Positions 1-7,709 of a DNA stretch of 43,444 nucleotides are shown one piece after another; the stretch's first letter is position 1; each line of letters opens with the position of its first letter. The translations under genes were made by a program, and so were the position numbers. Below the pieces are notes generated by a model. The model was not told where the DNA came from, did not search any database, and was given only the letters and a program-made list of their open reading frames with translations. The DNA is from Bacillota bacterium (lineage in GTDB: Bacteria > Bacillota > Clostridia > Peptostreptococcales > Anaerovoracaceae): NCBI GenBank assembly GCA_017431785.1, contig JAFRKJ010000075.1, positions 1-43,444 of the forward strand, read 5' to 3'.

Positions 1-65
1 GCATCGTTCAGTTCGATGGTCCCGGCTTCCTGGCCAGCCATGTTCAGCATTGTCACTGTTGACAT
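1..65 (-). CDS. rplD: 50S ribosomal protein L4, N-terminal fragment
   Basis: This is the first 21 codons of a gene that runs off the left edge of the window. The translation begins MSTVTMLNMAGQEAGTIELN, which matches the usual N-terminus of bacterial L4 (uL4), a 23S rRNA-binding protein lining the exit tunnel. The start codon follows a strong AAAGGAGG ribosome binding site. It lies 26 bases downstream of rplC in the same direction, the standard S10-operon order rpsJ-rplC-rplD. In Escherichia coli L4 is also the feedback regulator of this operon; whether that holds here cannot be seen. Identity rests on a short sequence plus gene order, but both agree. Confidence 0.93.
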   Translation of the reverse strand, partial: MSTVTMLNMAGQEAGTIELND

Positions 66-91
66 CTTACTTCCTCCTTTCTGAAGTCATT

Positions 92-727
92 CTATTTGTC
101 CTGACCCTTTACTGCGTACTGGATGCGGACGATTCCGCCTTTGTTGCCCGGAATTGCACCCTTGATCAGCATCAGGTTCCTGTCTTCAATAACTTTTACC
201 AGCTCTACGTTCTGAACTGTTACTGTCTCGCGGCCCATTCTTCCCGGACCTGCATTACCCTTGAATACTCTTGATGGGTAAGTACCTGCAGCCAGCGCGC
301 CTGCGAGTCTCTTGTGCTTTGAACCGTGGCTCATCGGGCCTCTGTGGTGTCCATGTCTCTTGATGTTACCCTGAGTTCCCTTACCTTTTGAGGTTCCTGT
401 AACGTCGAGCTTCTTGCCTGCTTCGAAATCAGCAACTGTGATCTGCTGTCCGACTTCGTATGTATCGCCTTCATCCGGTCTGAACTCGATCAGATGCTTC
501 ATAGGCTTGAGTTCGTTCTTAGCGAAGTGGCCTGTCATAGGCTTGTTCACTCTCTGTGGCTTAGCTTCTTCGAAGCCAACCTGGATTCCGTCGTATCCGT
601 CTGTTTCAACGGTCTTGACCTGGGTTACTGTCATTGGGCCTGCCTCTACTACTGTTACAGGAACTACTGCGCCTGCTTCAGTGAAGATCTGAGTCATTCC
701 CAGCTTTCTTCCTAAAAGTGTTTTCAT
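92..727 (-). CDS. rplC: 50S ribosomal protein L3
   Basis: The 211-residue protein is a full-length bacterial L3 (uL3), one of the first proteins to bind 23S rRNA, near the peptidyl transferase centre. The N-terminus MKTLLGRKLGMTQIF and the internal segment GTSKGKGTQGNIKRHGHHRG (about residues 111-130) are hallmarks of the family. The C-terminal part carries the usual GNKGG loop. Length is normal. The start is preceded by a purine-rich GAGAGGA site. It sits between rpsJ (117-base spacer) and rplD (26-base spacer) and is presumably co-transcribed from the promoter at 1390-1418. Nothing in the coding sequence is unusual. Confidence 0.98.
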   Translation of the reverse strand: MKTLLGRKLGMTQIFTEAGAVVPVTVVEAGPMTVTQVKTVETDGYDGIQVGFEEAKPQRVNKPMTGHFAKNELKPMKHLIEFRPDEGDTYEVGQQITVADFEAGKKLDVTGTSKGKGTQGNIKRHGHHRGPMSHGSKHKRLAGALAAGTYPSRVFKGNAGPGRMGRETVTVQNVELVKVIEDRNLMLIKGAIPGNKGGIVRIQYAVKGQDK

Positions 728-844
728 TGTTTGTTATTCCTCTCTTTCTTAACAGCGGGCCGGTACACCTTCTGGTTCGCTATGCAACTCGTGCGATCCA
801 TGTCATGCGCCGTCCATTCTTAAGGGTGAGTTCCCTTGCGCTTC

Positions 845-1156
845 TTACAGCTTGATCTCGATGTCAACGCCTGCAGGCATGTCCAGCTTAGTGAGGGCAT
901 CCGTAGTCTTGGCAGTTGCGCTTGTGATGTCGATCAGCCTCTTGTGTGTTCTCTGCTCGAACTGTTCTCTTGAGTCCTTATACTTGTGAACAGCTCTCAG
1001 AATAGTGATAACTTCTTTTTCCGTTGGAAGCGGAATCGGACCTGATACTTCAGCTCCTGTCTTCTGTGCTGTTTCAACAATCTTAGCTGCTGAAGCATCC
1101 AGAAGTTTGTGGTCATAAGCCTTAAGCTTGATTCTGATTTTCTGTAACTCGCTCAT
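845..1156 (-). CDS. rpsJ: 30S ribosomal protein S10
   Basis: This 103-residue protein is S10 (uS10), a small-subunit head protein that also acts as NusE in transcription antitermination. The N-terminus ([12 protein letters not shown]), the GPIPLPTEK segment around residues 40-48, and the C-terminal [12 protein letters not shown] are typical and the length is standard. A strong TAGGAGG ribosome binding site precedes the ATG. It is the first gene of the S10 operon, followed by rplC and rplD, and is preceded by a structured leader of about 230 bases and a good sigma-A-type promoter. Confidence 0.98.
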   Translation of the reverse strand: MSELQKIRIKLKAYDHKLLDASAAKIVETAQKTGAEVSGPIPLPTEKEVITILRAVHKYKDSREQFEQRTHKRLIDITSATAKTTDALTKLDMPAGVDIEIKL

Positions 1157-1383
1157 TTTTTCCTCCTATAACTTGCTTTAGTACAGTTTTCGCTATGCTT
1201 GTACAAGGGGTTCGCTCGCAGACGCCGTATGTCTTTGACTCCGTACACGCCCTTGTGTGTTTCCATGTACCGACGCACATGAAAAGTTCAGCGAATCCCT
1301 TCGCCCCCGATCAAGTGGGGACAATTCTCGGTGGAAATTCTCCGATAGCGCGGTAACTTCCCACTTCTTCGCCTTACACAAGC
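1157..1383 (-). promoter_or_regulatory. structured 5' leader of the S10 operon
   Basis: From the predicted transcription start near 1383 to the rpsJ start codon there are about 227 bases with no convincing gene but clear pairing potential. Nearest the promoter, AAGTGGG (rc of 1360-1366) pairs with CCCACTT (rc of 1313-1319), closing a domain with a smaller TCGG/CCGA hairpin inside. Nearer the gene, ACAAGGG (rc of 1250-1256) pairs with CCCTTGT (rc of 1203-1209), enclosing a GAC/GTC hairpin. Such leaders often mediate autoregulation by a ribosomal protein of the operon; the ligand is not known here. Stems are seen directly, function is inferred. Confidence 0.6.
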
Positions 1384-1389
1384 TCTAAC

Positions 1390-1418
1390 ATCATAACAAA
1401 AGCCTTTGATAAAATCAA
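1390..1418 (-). promoter_or_regulatory. sigma-A-type promoter of the S10 operon
   Basis: On the minus strand there is a -35 box TTGATT (1413-1418), a 17-base spacer and a -10 box TATGAT (1390-1395), with a TGn extension just upstream of the -10. Transcription would begin near 1383. The promoter is well placed for the ribosomal operon and the flanking DNA is AT-rich. Confidence 0.8.
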
Positions 1419-1594
1419 GAACTTTTTTCGATTATTTTTCATGTTTTTCAAATGGCATAAATCCAGTAATATCAAGGGGTGCAGGAATTAAAGCGCGCAC
1501 ACTCTATACGGTGTGTCTACTTCTGCCACTAGATGTGCCCATTCCTTTTGGAATATAGCAGAATACACACTATATCTGCAGGTTTTAAATAGAA

Positions 1595-1639
1595 AAACCT
1601 TCAGATTCCGACTATCTAATAGTACCAATCTGAAGGTTT
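1595..1639 (-). terminator. intrinsic terminator downstream of the LUD gene
   Basis: A perfect 13-bp stem (1595-1607 with 1627-1639) encloses a loop that can itself form a 5-bp ACTAT/ATAGT stem. On the minus strand the stem is followed by a T-rich run (TTTTTCTATTT). It lies 46 bases after the stop of the gene at 1685-2329 and would end that operon before the S10 promoter. Confidence 0.8.
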
Positions 1640-1684
1640 GCGGTCTCTGTGTATTGTGTTCTCCTGATGAATCAGGTGCCCGAT

Positions 1685-2329
1685 CTAGAATCCCAGGTCC
1701 TCGTTGACCAGAATCACATGCATGCGGTCAACAATGCTGGAATATCGTGTGATAACAGTGTGGCAGCATACGGTATTGCCCGGGGACAGGCAGTTGCCGC
1801 ACTTGCCGGTGATGGCACACGGTGTGTTCTTGCCGAGTCTGATGCAGTTCGGCGGGCAGGCATCGCATTTGATTCTGGCGATGGCAGCATGTACGTCTCT
1901 GGCAATCTTCTTCGCTGCGATCACGAATATGACCTTATCCGGTCCCCAGATGATCGGCGCAACTCTGTTGCCCGTACCATCGATGTTGACGATCTCACCG
2001 TCCAGCGTGATGGCATTGGCGCTGGTCAGCATGAAATCCGCTGAGAAAATGGCGCGCCTGATTGCTTTGCCCTTTTCAGGATCCGGTTCTTTGAACGGTT
2101 CGTAAGTGGTGTAGTTGCCTTTGTTGAGTTCCTCGAACACACCCAGCTGGTTCAGCGTCTCACTGCCGCCTCTGCCAACAGAAGAGCCTTCCGGAATCAT
2201 TTCCAGGATCATCTTCAGGGCTTCTTCGCCATCTTCTGCATAGTAGCCCTTCATGCCTCTCTTCTCGAGGGCTTTGATTACAGTCTCGATTTTGACTTTA
2301 TTGCCTTTGCTGATATTATCTGTTTTCAT
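1685..2329 (-). CDS. LUD-domain protein (LutC/DUF162-like)
   Basis: The 214-residue protein resembles the LUD superfamily (PF02589), whose best-known members LutB and LutC take part in lactate oxidation, though most small stand-alone members are uncharacterised. Seen in the sequence are a GRGGSET-type motif near residue 52, the segment SANAITLDGEIVNIDGTGNR (about 103-122) that is the family signature, and a C-terminal cysteine cluster (CDACPPNC, CAITGKCGNC) that may bind metal or an Fe-S cluster. The start is fixed by a strong GGAGG site. It is the last gene of an operon with the PfkB-like and uridine-kinase-like genes, 29 bases behind the former. No LutA or LutB partner lies nearby, so lactate use is not supported. 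The family is secure, the function unknown. Confidence 0.8.
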   Translation of the reverse strand: MKTDNISKGNKVKIETVIKALEKRGMKGYYAEDGEEALKMILEMIPEGSSVGRGGSETLNQLGVFEELNKGNYTTYEPFKEPDPEKGKAIRRAIFSADFMLTSANAITLDGEIVNIDGTGNRVAPIIWGPDKVIFVIAAKKIARDVHAAIARIKCDACPPNCIRLGKNTPCAITGKCGNCLSPGNTVCCHTVITRYSSIVDRMHVILVNEDLGF

Positions 2330-2358
2330 TGGTTGTCCTCCTGCCTCATTGTGCCGGT

Positions 2359-3438
2359 TTAATACGGCCTCTCATCTATTACATCCTTTAGAAACTCCGC
2401 TGCTGCTTCCATTCCGGCGCCCGCAGCCGCTTCAAGCTTTTGTTCTCCTTTGCTCGCCGCGACGACTGCCGCAGTCAGCACATCGCCTGCGCCCTTTGTC
2501 TCTGCGAAGGTCAGTTTCCGCTCCGGTTTGATCAATCCGGACTGTGTTCCTTCCTTATAATAGAGTCCACCGCCCTTCAGGGTGATGATCACTCTCTCCA
2601 CACCGCGCTCCTCAAAGACATCGCCGGCGGCCATGAGCTGATCCATTCCAAGAACCTGCTGTCCGCTCATCGCTTCTGCCTCCATCCTGCCCGGCATGAC
2701 ACAGTATGCCTTCAACTTGGATTCCGCAAATCTGCTTCCGCCTGCAATGGAGCCCGGATCGAAGAAGATCCTGCTTTTGTCAGAATACTGATCAGAGAGA
2801 TAGTTCAGCGTTTCCGCCGGAACTGTCCCGTCCACAACGATCGCGTCCGCTTTTTCCAGGATCGCTGCGCATTCATCGATCCTCTGCGGCGTCAGCATCT
2901 CCATTGCTGTGCTGTTCTCTCTCTGGAACTGCAGTTCCCCTATAATATTGTGGATTTCCACAGACACAGGCGTGCCGCAGGCCGTCACTTTAATTCCTGC
3001 AGTATCCACGCCGGCATTCTCGAGTTCACATCTTGCCGCCAATCCGAAGGCATCATCGCCGACCACCGATATGAACGCGACGTCTTCTCCGTGGTCTGAC
3101 GCCAGATACCTGGCGACATTATACGCACACCCGCTGTTTGAAACGCGGATCTCTGTATCTTTCTCTGCAACCACCGGATCGTAGCCGCCGAATTGGTTTC
3201 CGCCCACTCCGACCTCGTTCCAGTAGTTTTCGCTTGCCTGCTGGCGCATCGTGCGTTCGTAATACTGACTGAACCCTTCCAGCTTCTGTCCGCCGGCGCT
3301 CCTGTCATTGCCTGCCGGATCGATCCCCGCCTGGCGCAGCGCCTCTTCATCTTGTTTCTTCTGAAGTTCCACATCGCGCTTCGGCGGCATCAGTCTCACA
3401 TCGACTTCCACTAATACCGCACCTATTACAGCTATCAT
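2359..3438 (-). CDS. variant PfkB-family (ribokinase-like) sugar/nucleoside kinase
   Basis: The 359-residue protein has the ribokinase/PfkB fold: a Rossmann-like start (MIAVIGAVLVEVDV), a central SVVGDDAFG motif (about residue 124), and the C-terminal anion-hole region FAETKGAGDVLTAAV (311-325). Two things are unusual. The first PfkB signature, normally GGxxxN, reads SGCAYNVA, and the catalytic block reads ETKGAGD rather than the common DTTGAGD. The final Asp (D319), the expected catalytic base, is kept. About 65 extra, charged residues (roughly 18-85) separate the first strand from the substrate region. The start overlaps the stop of the upstream kinase gene by four bases (ATGA), implying coupled translation. 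Substrate cannot be assigned; a nucleoside is plausible from the context. Confidence 0.8.
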   Translation of the reverse strand: MIAVIGAVLVEVDVRLMPPKRDVELQKKQDEEALRQAGIDPAGNDRSAGGQKLEGFSQYYERTMRQQASENYWNEVGVGGNQFGGYDPVVAEKDTEIRVSNSGCAYNVARYLASDHGEDVAFISVVGDDAFGLAARCELENAGVDTAGIKVTACGTPVSVEIHNIIGELQFQRENSTAMEMLTPQRIDECAAILEKADAIVVDGTVPAETLNYLSDQYSDKSRIFFDPGSIAGGSRFAESKLKAYCVMPGRMEAEAMSGQQVLGMDQLMAAGDVFEERGVERVIITLKGGGLYYKEGTQSGLIKPERKLTFAETKGAGDVLTAAVVAASKGEQKLEAAAGAGMEAAAEFLKDVIDERPY

Positions 3439-5174
3439 TCTACAAACACACTCCCTCCTATGAACTCTCTGAGTATGGAGTTGTTTGGAACATCCGTATC
3501 GTCTTCAATCGTCTCAAACAGTCTGAAGAATCCCAACAGTCTGCGGGCTTCACCGTACTCAGGCTGATCCGGCGTGATCTCCTCAAGCAAAGGCAATGCG
3601 TACTTTTTCAGGAGACTTGTCTCATAGGCCAGCGTTGAATTGAAAAGTATATCCGCTTCCCCGTTGTAAGGGAAGATGTTCTTGTCTTCTCCGCCTCTGA
3701 CTTTTGGCCATGCCTCTATGGTCTGCGCCGCTGAATGGCCTCTGTATTTGTAATCGCGCACAAGTCTTCGGAGCAGTCTGGCGTCTGTCGTCGGGACTCT
3801 GTTGTGGATGTCTACGTTGATCTGCGCCAGAGGGCTGATGTAGATTTTGTATTTTGTTTCATCCGGAATCTGCTCTGTGAGTTTCCTGTTCAAAGCGTGG
3901 ATTCCTTCGATGACGATCAGCTGATCCTCATCGATCTTTGTCATTCTCGTGCCGAAGATCTTCTCCCCTTTGAGGAAGTCGAAGACCGGAAGGTCTACTT
4001 CCTTGCCTTCCAGGAGATCGTTCATATTGCTGCAGAAGAGATCGATATCGACTGCATTCAGGCTTTCGTAATCTTTCTCACCGTTTTCATCGACCTTCAT
4101 GTCCTCCCTGTTGATGAAGTAGTCATCTGTTCCCATATAAATCGGTCTGAGGCCGTTGACCCTGAGCTGTATGCAGAGTCTCTTGGCAAATGTCGTCTTA
4201 CCGGAGGATGACGGACCGGCGATCAGAACGATCCTGCGCTTCTTGCTTTTGATTTCATCAGAGATCTCCGCGATCTTCTTCTCGTGAAGCGCTTCCGAAA
4301 GGAGAATAGTGTCCTTGGCTCCGCCTTTTTTGATCAGATCATTTAAGTCAGCCAGATATCTGGTTCCCAGAAGGTGCAGCCATCTGTGTTCTTCGCTGAA
4401 AGCGCCGTAGATCTTGTTGTCATCGACGTATTCCGGAATCCTGTCAGGACTGCTGTAATACGGATAGCGCAGCAGGATTCCTTTGTGATACTTTCTCAGC
4501 TCGAACCGCTTGATATAGCCTGTCGACGGCACCATCGGTCCGAAGAAGTAGTTCACATAGGATTTGACTCCATTTTCCTCTGGAACATCGATCGTATAGT
4601 ATGCAGGCATGTATTCCGGATCTGTGATCTGATCCAGCAGGCGGGCCTTCTCATGATAGCCTGCTTCCTGCCAGATGCGCAGACCTTCTTCCATGGATAC
4701 TCTGCTTCTGCGGATCAGGAGATCCATGCGGACAAGTTCCTTCATGCGCAGTTCGATTTTCTCTACGACTTCCTCCGTCAGCAGTTCCTGTATCTCATCC
4801 TGCGCCGATTTAGGAAGTCCTCTCTGCGGACGAACGCGGGTGAAAAACCCCTTATTCAGGGAATTATCGATCTCCGCATCCGCATTTTCGACACCAAGCT
4901 GCGCAAATATTTCTTTGACTGCAATGATATAAATGAAGTTCAGGCTGCGCTGATACGTCAGATTCGCACCCTGTGTCCTCATATCCAAAAGCTCTACAGA
5001 ATCTCCTTCCTTCAACTCCTCTGTAAGCTCTGTATCTCTTCCATTCAAACTGGCCAGCAGGATGTCGTACTTAAAAGGACCCTTCTCTCTGATCAGGTCT
5101 TCAATGGTCATGCCTTCTCTGATACTCAGTTGTTCTCCGTCTTTCACGGTATCGTATTTCATCAAAATATTCAT
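3435..5174 (-). CDS. TGS-domain uridine-kinase-like nucleoside kinase
   Basis: The 579-residue protein combines an N-terminal TGS-like domain (about 5-70), a central segment related to the editing/second additional domain of threonyl-tRNA synthetase (about 75-230), and a C-terminal phosphoribulokinase/uridine-kinase P-loop domain. The Walker A GPSSSGKTT is at 320-328, followed by a DDYF motif and an IEGIHALN block. This fusion is widespread in Clostridia and is usually annotated as nucleoside or uridine kinase; its substrate is not firmly established. No ribosome binding site precedes the ATG. Instead a TATACT -10 box ends six bases before it, so the mRNA may be leaderless. A second ATG at codon 5 has no better site. 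It is the first gene of an operon with the PfkB-like and LUD genes. Confidence 0.87.
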   Translation of the reverse strand: MNILMKYDTVKDGEQLSIREGMTIEDLIREKGPFKYDILLASLNGRDTELTEELKEGDSVELLDMRTQGANLTYQRSLNFIYIIAVKEIFAQLGVENADAEIDNSLNKGFFTRVRPQRGLPKSAQDEIQELLTEEVVEKIELRMKELVRMDLLIRRSRVSMEEGLRIWQEAGYHEKARLLDQITDPEYMPAYYTIDVPEENGVKSYVNYFFGPMVPSTGYIKRFELRKYHKGILLRYPYYSSPDRIPEYVDDNKIYGAFSEEHRWLHLLGTRYLADLNDLIKKGGAKDTILLSEALHEKKIAEISDEIKSKKRRIVLIAGPSSSGKTTFAKRLCIQLRVNGLRPIYMGTDDYFINREDMKVDENGEKDYESLNAVDIDLFCSNMNDLLEGKEVDLPVFDFLKGEKIFGTRMTKIDEDQLIVIEGIHALNRKLTEQIPDETKYKIYISPLAQINVDIHNRVPTTDARLLRRLVRDYKYRGHSAAQTIEAWPKVRGGEDKNIFPYNGEADILFNSTLAYETSLLKKYALPLLEEITPDQPEYGEARRLLGFFRLFETIEDDTDVPNNSILREFIGGSVFVE

Positions 5175-5180
5175 GGATGT

Positions 5181-5209
5181 AGTATACCATAAAAAAAGGA
5201 GCTTGTCGC
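5181..5209 (-). promoter_or_regulatory. promoter of the uridine-kinase-like operon
   Basis: The minus strand carries a -10 box TATACT (5181-5186), a 17-base spacer and a weak -35 GCGACA (5204-5209). The -35 lies inside the stem of the upstream gene's terminator. The -10 ends six bases before the ATG, placing the expected transcription start at or next to the start codon. Confidence 0.6.
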
Positions 5210-5227
5210 ATACATGCGACAGCCCCT
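5191..5227 (-). terminator. intrinsic terminator of the YdbC-like gene
   Basis: On the minus strand, AGGGGCT (5221-5227) and GTCGCAT (5214-5220) pair with ATGCGAC (5205-5211) and AGCTCCT (5197-5203), with one bulged base and one G-T pair, followed by seven T. It lies about 44 bases past the stop codon at 5271 and overlaps the next promoter. Confidence 0.88.
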
Positions 5228-5270
5228 ATGAAAGTCTCCTGCTGTATTCAGCTGTTCTCATTCACCTGCT

Positions 5271-5648
5271 CTATGCCGGCGCCTGCTGCGCCTCCGCTGA
5301 ACCCGCCGGTTCATTGAAATCACTGCCGCCGGATTCCGCAAGTGCATTAGAAACTTCTTCTGTTGTAACGACAGGTTCTGTCTGCGCAGACGATCTGCGG
5401 TTTCTCGCATTCATACGGCGTCTGCGCATCAAATCGAGGATTCGTCTCATCTCCTCTTCTTTCAGCGTGATGCCTCTGGACATCTTCTCATGATACGGAT
5501 CCCAATCGCGGATATCATACTTCGCCATACCGCCATTCCATCTCACCAGGTTGATTTCCTTCGTCCAGCCAGTATCCTGTGTGCTGATAATCCCAATCTC
5601 CTCAATGATTTCAAACGTTACGTCTCTGTCATCATCATAAACTGCCAT
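5271..5648 (-). CDS. YdbC/PC4-like single-stranded nucleic-acid-binding protein
   Basis: Residues 8-72 match the YdbC family, a bacterial version of the PC4/p15 coactivator fold: IIEEIGIIS, GWTKEINLVRWNGG, KYDIRDWDP and the GITLKEEE motif. YdbC-type proteins form dimers that bind single-stranded DNA or RNA without obvious sequence preference. The remaining 50 or so residues start with a very basic stretch (RRRRMNARNRR), followed by an acidic, Ala/Ser-rich, probably disordered tail that the short YdbC proteins lack. The start has a strong AAAGGAG site. It forms a single-gene unit with a promoter at 5714-5742 and a terminator at 5191-5227. The cellular role is unknown. Confidence 0.88.
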   Translation of the reverse strand: MAVYDDDRDVTFEIIEEIGIISTQDTGWTKEINLVRWNGGMAKYDIRDWDPYHEKMSRGITLKEEEMRRILDLMRRRRMNARNRRSSAQTEPVVTTEEVSNALAESGGSDFNEPAGSAEAQQAPA

Positions 5649-5713
5649 GATAATAATCTCCTTTCCTTCCGCCCCTTATTCAAATAATAAATGTTGCGTT
5701 TTGTAGCAGGAAT

Positions 5714-5742
5714 ATATTACCATTTAATGCAGTATCTGTCAA
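5714..5742 (-). promoter_or_regulatory. strong sigma-A-type promoter of the YdbC-like gene
   Basis: The -35 TTGACA (5737-5742) is a perfect consensus. It is followed by a 17-base spacer and -10 TAATAT (5714-5719) on the minus strand. The leader would be about 60 bases, ending in a strong ribosome binding site. The promoter starts just after the stop codon of the aminotransferase gene. Confidence 0.85.
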
Positions 5743-5746
5743 CTGC

Positions 5747-6991
5747 CTAATTCTCGCAGTCCATGACCTCTTTGATGATGGCAGGCAGTTTCCGGCAGGT
5801 TTCCTCCGGCAGGGACGCCACTGATACGCGGATTCCCTTGGCAAGAGGTACGAGGAACACATCGCGTTCCTCCAGCTTGCGGCTGATGCCATCCGGATCG
5901 TCGCAAGGAACGCTGACGAAGAAGCCTGCGTCGTACGGCACGATCTTGAGTCCGCACTCCACTGCCGCTTCGCTGAAAGCTCTGCCTCTGGCTGCCAGCA
6001 TGTCCCTATAGATCTTTCTCTCCTGATTGACTTTGTCGAGCAGCTCTGGATCGCCGTAGATCCTCGACAGGATCACCTGTGCGATCTTCGCGCTGTTCGA
6101 CCAGCTGCCTCTGGATGAATACTCGGCAACACGTTTGAACTCTTCTGCGATCTCCGGTGTCTTCGCAACGCAGATCATCGCTCCGCAGCGCGCTCCGTAA
6201 AGGGTGAAGGTTTTGCTCAGACTGTAAGCCACGATGCTGATGACATTCTCAGGCAGCCTGGACAGTCCCGGCATAAAGCTCCTGTACTTGTCCTCATCTC
6301 CTGCGAAATCGATATAGGCGGAGTCGACGAGAAGGGCGATGGCTTTGCCGCACTTTGCTTCCTCCGTCAGTATGTCAATGACTTTGTCCCAGTCCTCGTC
6401 GGTCAGTGAGTAGCCTGTCGGATTGTGAGCCGGCGTGTTCAGGATGATCACAAGGCTGTTCTGCTCCGCCAGCAGTGCTGATGAGGCTGCGCGGAATGAA
6501 TCCGCATTGAATGTTCCGTCTTCGGTGAACAGTTCAAATGTCGCGATGCTTCTGCCGATTTCTCCCGAAATCGTTCCGTAAGGCGCCCAGTGCCAGTCGC
6601 TTGTCAGCACCTTATCTCCCGGCTCCGAGTAATTTGAGATGACGTTTCTGATCGATCCTGTTCCGCCCGGTGTTGCAACGGCTTCAATATATCCTTCCGG
6701 AACACTGGATCCGAAGGCAGCCTTCTTCACTGCCTCCCGGAAAGGCTGTGTGCCGCCGATCGGTGCATACTCTGCGTAATCCACCGGCTTGAGGCTCCTG
6801 AACACCTCGTCAACAGACTGCAGAACGACGAGCTTGCCGTCATCGTCAAGAAGCGCGCCTATGGTGCCGCTGATGACGTTGTCTTTACCTTTTTCGGCGA
6901 TGGCCGCCTTGGCTCTGCTGGATATGCCGAAGATCTTGTCTTCCCGCGGAATGTTTCTGTTGTTTTTTCTGGCTAAAATGTACTCTGCCAT
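5747..6991 (-). CDS. class I/II PLP-dependent aminotransferase
   Basis: The 414-residue protein is a fold-type I aminotransferase. The substrate loop APIGGTQPFREA, the NTPAHNPTGYSLT block (about 185-197), the VDSAY Asp/Tyr pair that binds PLP, the Schiff-base lysine in SLSKTF (K260), and a C-terminal GIRVSVASLP arginine motif (substrate carboxylate) are all present. It resembles aromatic or branched-chain amino acid aminotransferases of anaerobes, but specificity cannot be read from sequence. The start follows an AAGGAG site that overlaps the end of trmB, one base after its stop. It is the last gene of the ECF-transporter/trmB operon. As a PLP enzyme it fits loosely with a vitamin B6 uptake hypothesis for that operon. 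Confidence 0.88.
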   Translation of the reverse strand: MAEYILARKNNRNIPREDKIFGISSRAKAAIAEKGKDNVISGTIGALLDDDGKLVVLQSVDEVFRSLKPVDYAEYAPIGGTQPFREAVKKAAFGSSVPEGYIEAVATPGGTGSIRNVISNYSEPGDKVLTSDWHWAPYGTISGEIGRSIATFELFTEDGTFNADSFRAASSALLAEQNSLVIILNTPAHNPTGYSLTDEDWDKVIDILTEEAKCGKAIALLVDSAYIDFAGDEDKYRSFMPGLSRLPENVISIVAYSLSKTFTLYGARCGAMICVAKTPEIAEEFKRVAEYSSRGSWSNSAKIAQVILSRIYGDPELLDKVNQERKIYRDMLAARGRAFSEAAVECGLKIVPYDAGFFVSVPCDDPDGISRKLEERDVFLVPLAKGIRVSVASLPEETCRKLPAIIKEVMDCEN

Positions 6992-6992
6992 C

Positions 6993-7709
6993 CTACTTCT
7001 CCTTGTTGATGATCACTTTTACGTAATTGATATTCTTCCCGGATGCGCTGAACTTGTCTTCGTATTCGGTCGTTATCTTCTTTGATTCATAAGTGCAGTC
7101 TGCTGCGTGGAGGTCTCTCGTCATCTCCTCCGTGCGGAGGACGTCCGCGCACTCTGCGATCTCTTCCAATGTGAATGCGAAGAGGCCTTCATTGTCGGTT
7201 TTGATCTCGATGAACCCTCCGTCTTTCACGGCCCATGCATACTCTCTGAGTCTGTCGCGGTAGGTCAGTCTGCGTTTGGCATGACGCGCCTTCGGCCACG
7301 GATCGCTGAAGTTGAGATAGATCCCGGAGAGCTGGTTCTCCTGAAACAAATCCGCCATGTGATCCACGAAGCAGTTCACAAATCTGAGGTTGTTCAGATC
7401 GGCGGATACGCCTTCCATCCGCTCTTCTCCCGGAACGTTTTCCGGCCAGTTTGTCTCCCCGCAGACGCACATCGCCTTCTCTGCTGCACGGAGAACAACG
7501 GTCTCCTGCCCTTCGATGGCGAGAAATCTGCTGCCGGGATCCGCGGCTGCCTTCGTAATGATAAACTGCCCTTTGCCGCAGCCGATCTCCACATAGAGGT
7601 TCTCAGAACAATCGCAGTATTTCTGCATGCTTCTGTCGCCTTTGTATACCATATGGCCCTTGCACCTTGCAAGTCTCTTGTCCAGATCTTTTGCCTTACG
7701 CTGTCTCAT
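6993..7709 (-). CDS. trmB: tRNA (guanine-N7-)-methyltransferase
   Basis: TrmB transfers a methyl group from S-adenosylmethionine to N7 of G46 in the variable loop of many tRNAs. The 238-residue protein shows the SAM-binding motif YVEIGCGKGQF (about 39-49), the FLAIEGQE strand, and the family signature NFSDPWPKARHAKRRLT followed by IEIKTDNEGLF. Length is typical for Gram-positive TrmB. A segment around residues 80-97 (CVCGETNWPENVPGEERM) looks like a small lineage-specific insertion. Its start overlaps the ecfT stop by four bases (ATGA), so translation is probably coupled. Assignment is firm. Confidence 0.95.
   Translation of the reverse strand: MRQRKAKDLDKRLARCKGHMVYKGDRSMQKYCDCSENLYVEIGCGKGQFIITKAAADPGSRFLAIEGQETVVLRAAEKAMCVCGETNWPENVPGEERMEGVSADLNNLRFVNCFVDHMADLFQENQLSGIYLNFSDPWPKARHAKRRLTYRDRLREYAWAVKDGGFIEIKTDNEGLFAFTLEEIAECADVLRTEEMTRDLHAADCTYESKKITTEYEDKFSASGKNINYVKVIINKEK

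Noticed and set aside
1193-1381. A 62-residue open frame on the minus strand inside the S10 leader
   Set aside because: No ribosome binding site, no recognisable protein pattern, and it overlaps strong RNA pairings; it is more likely leader RNA.
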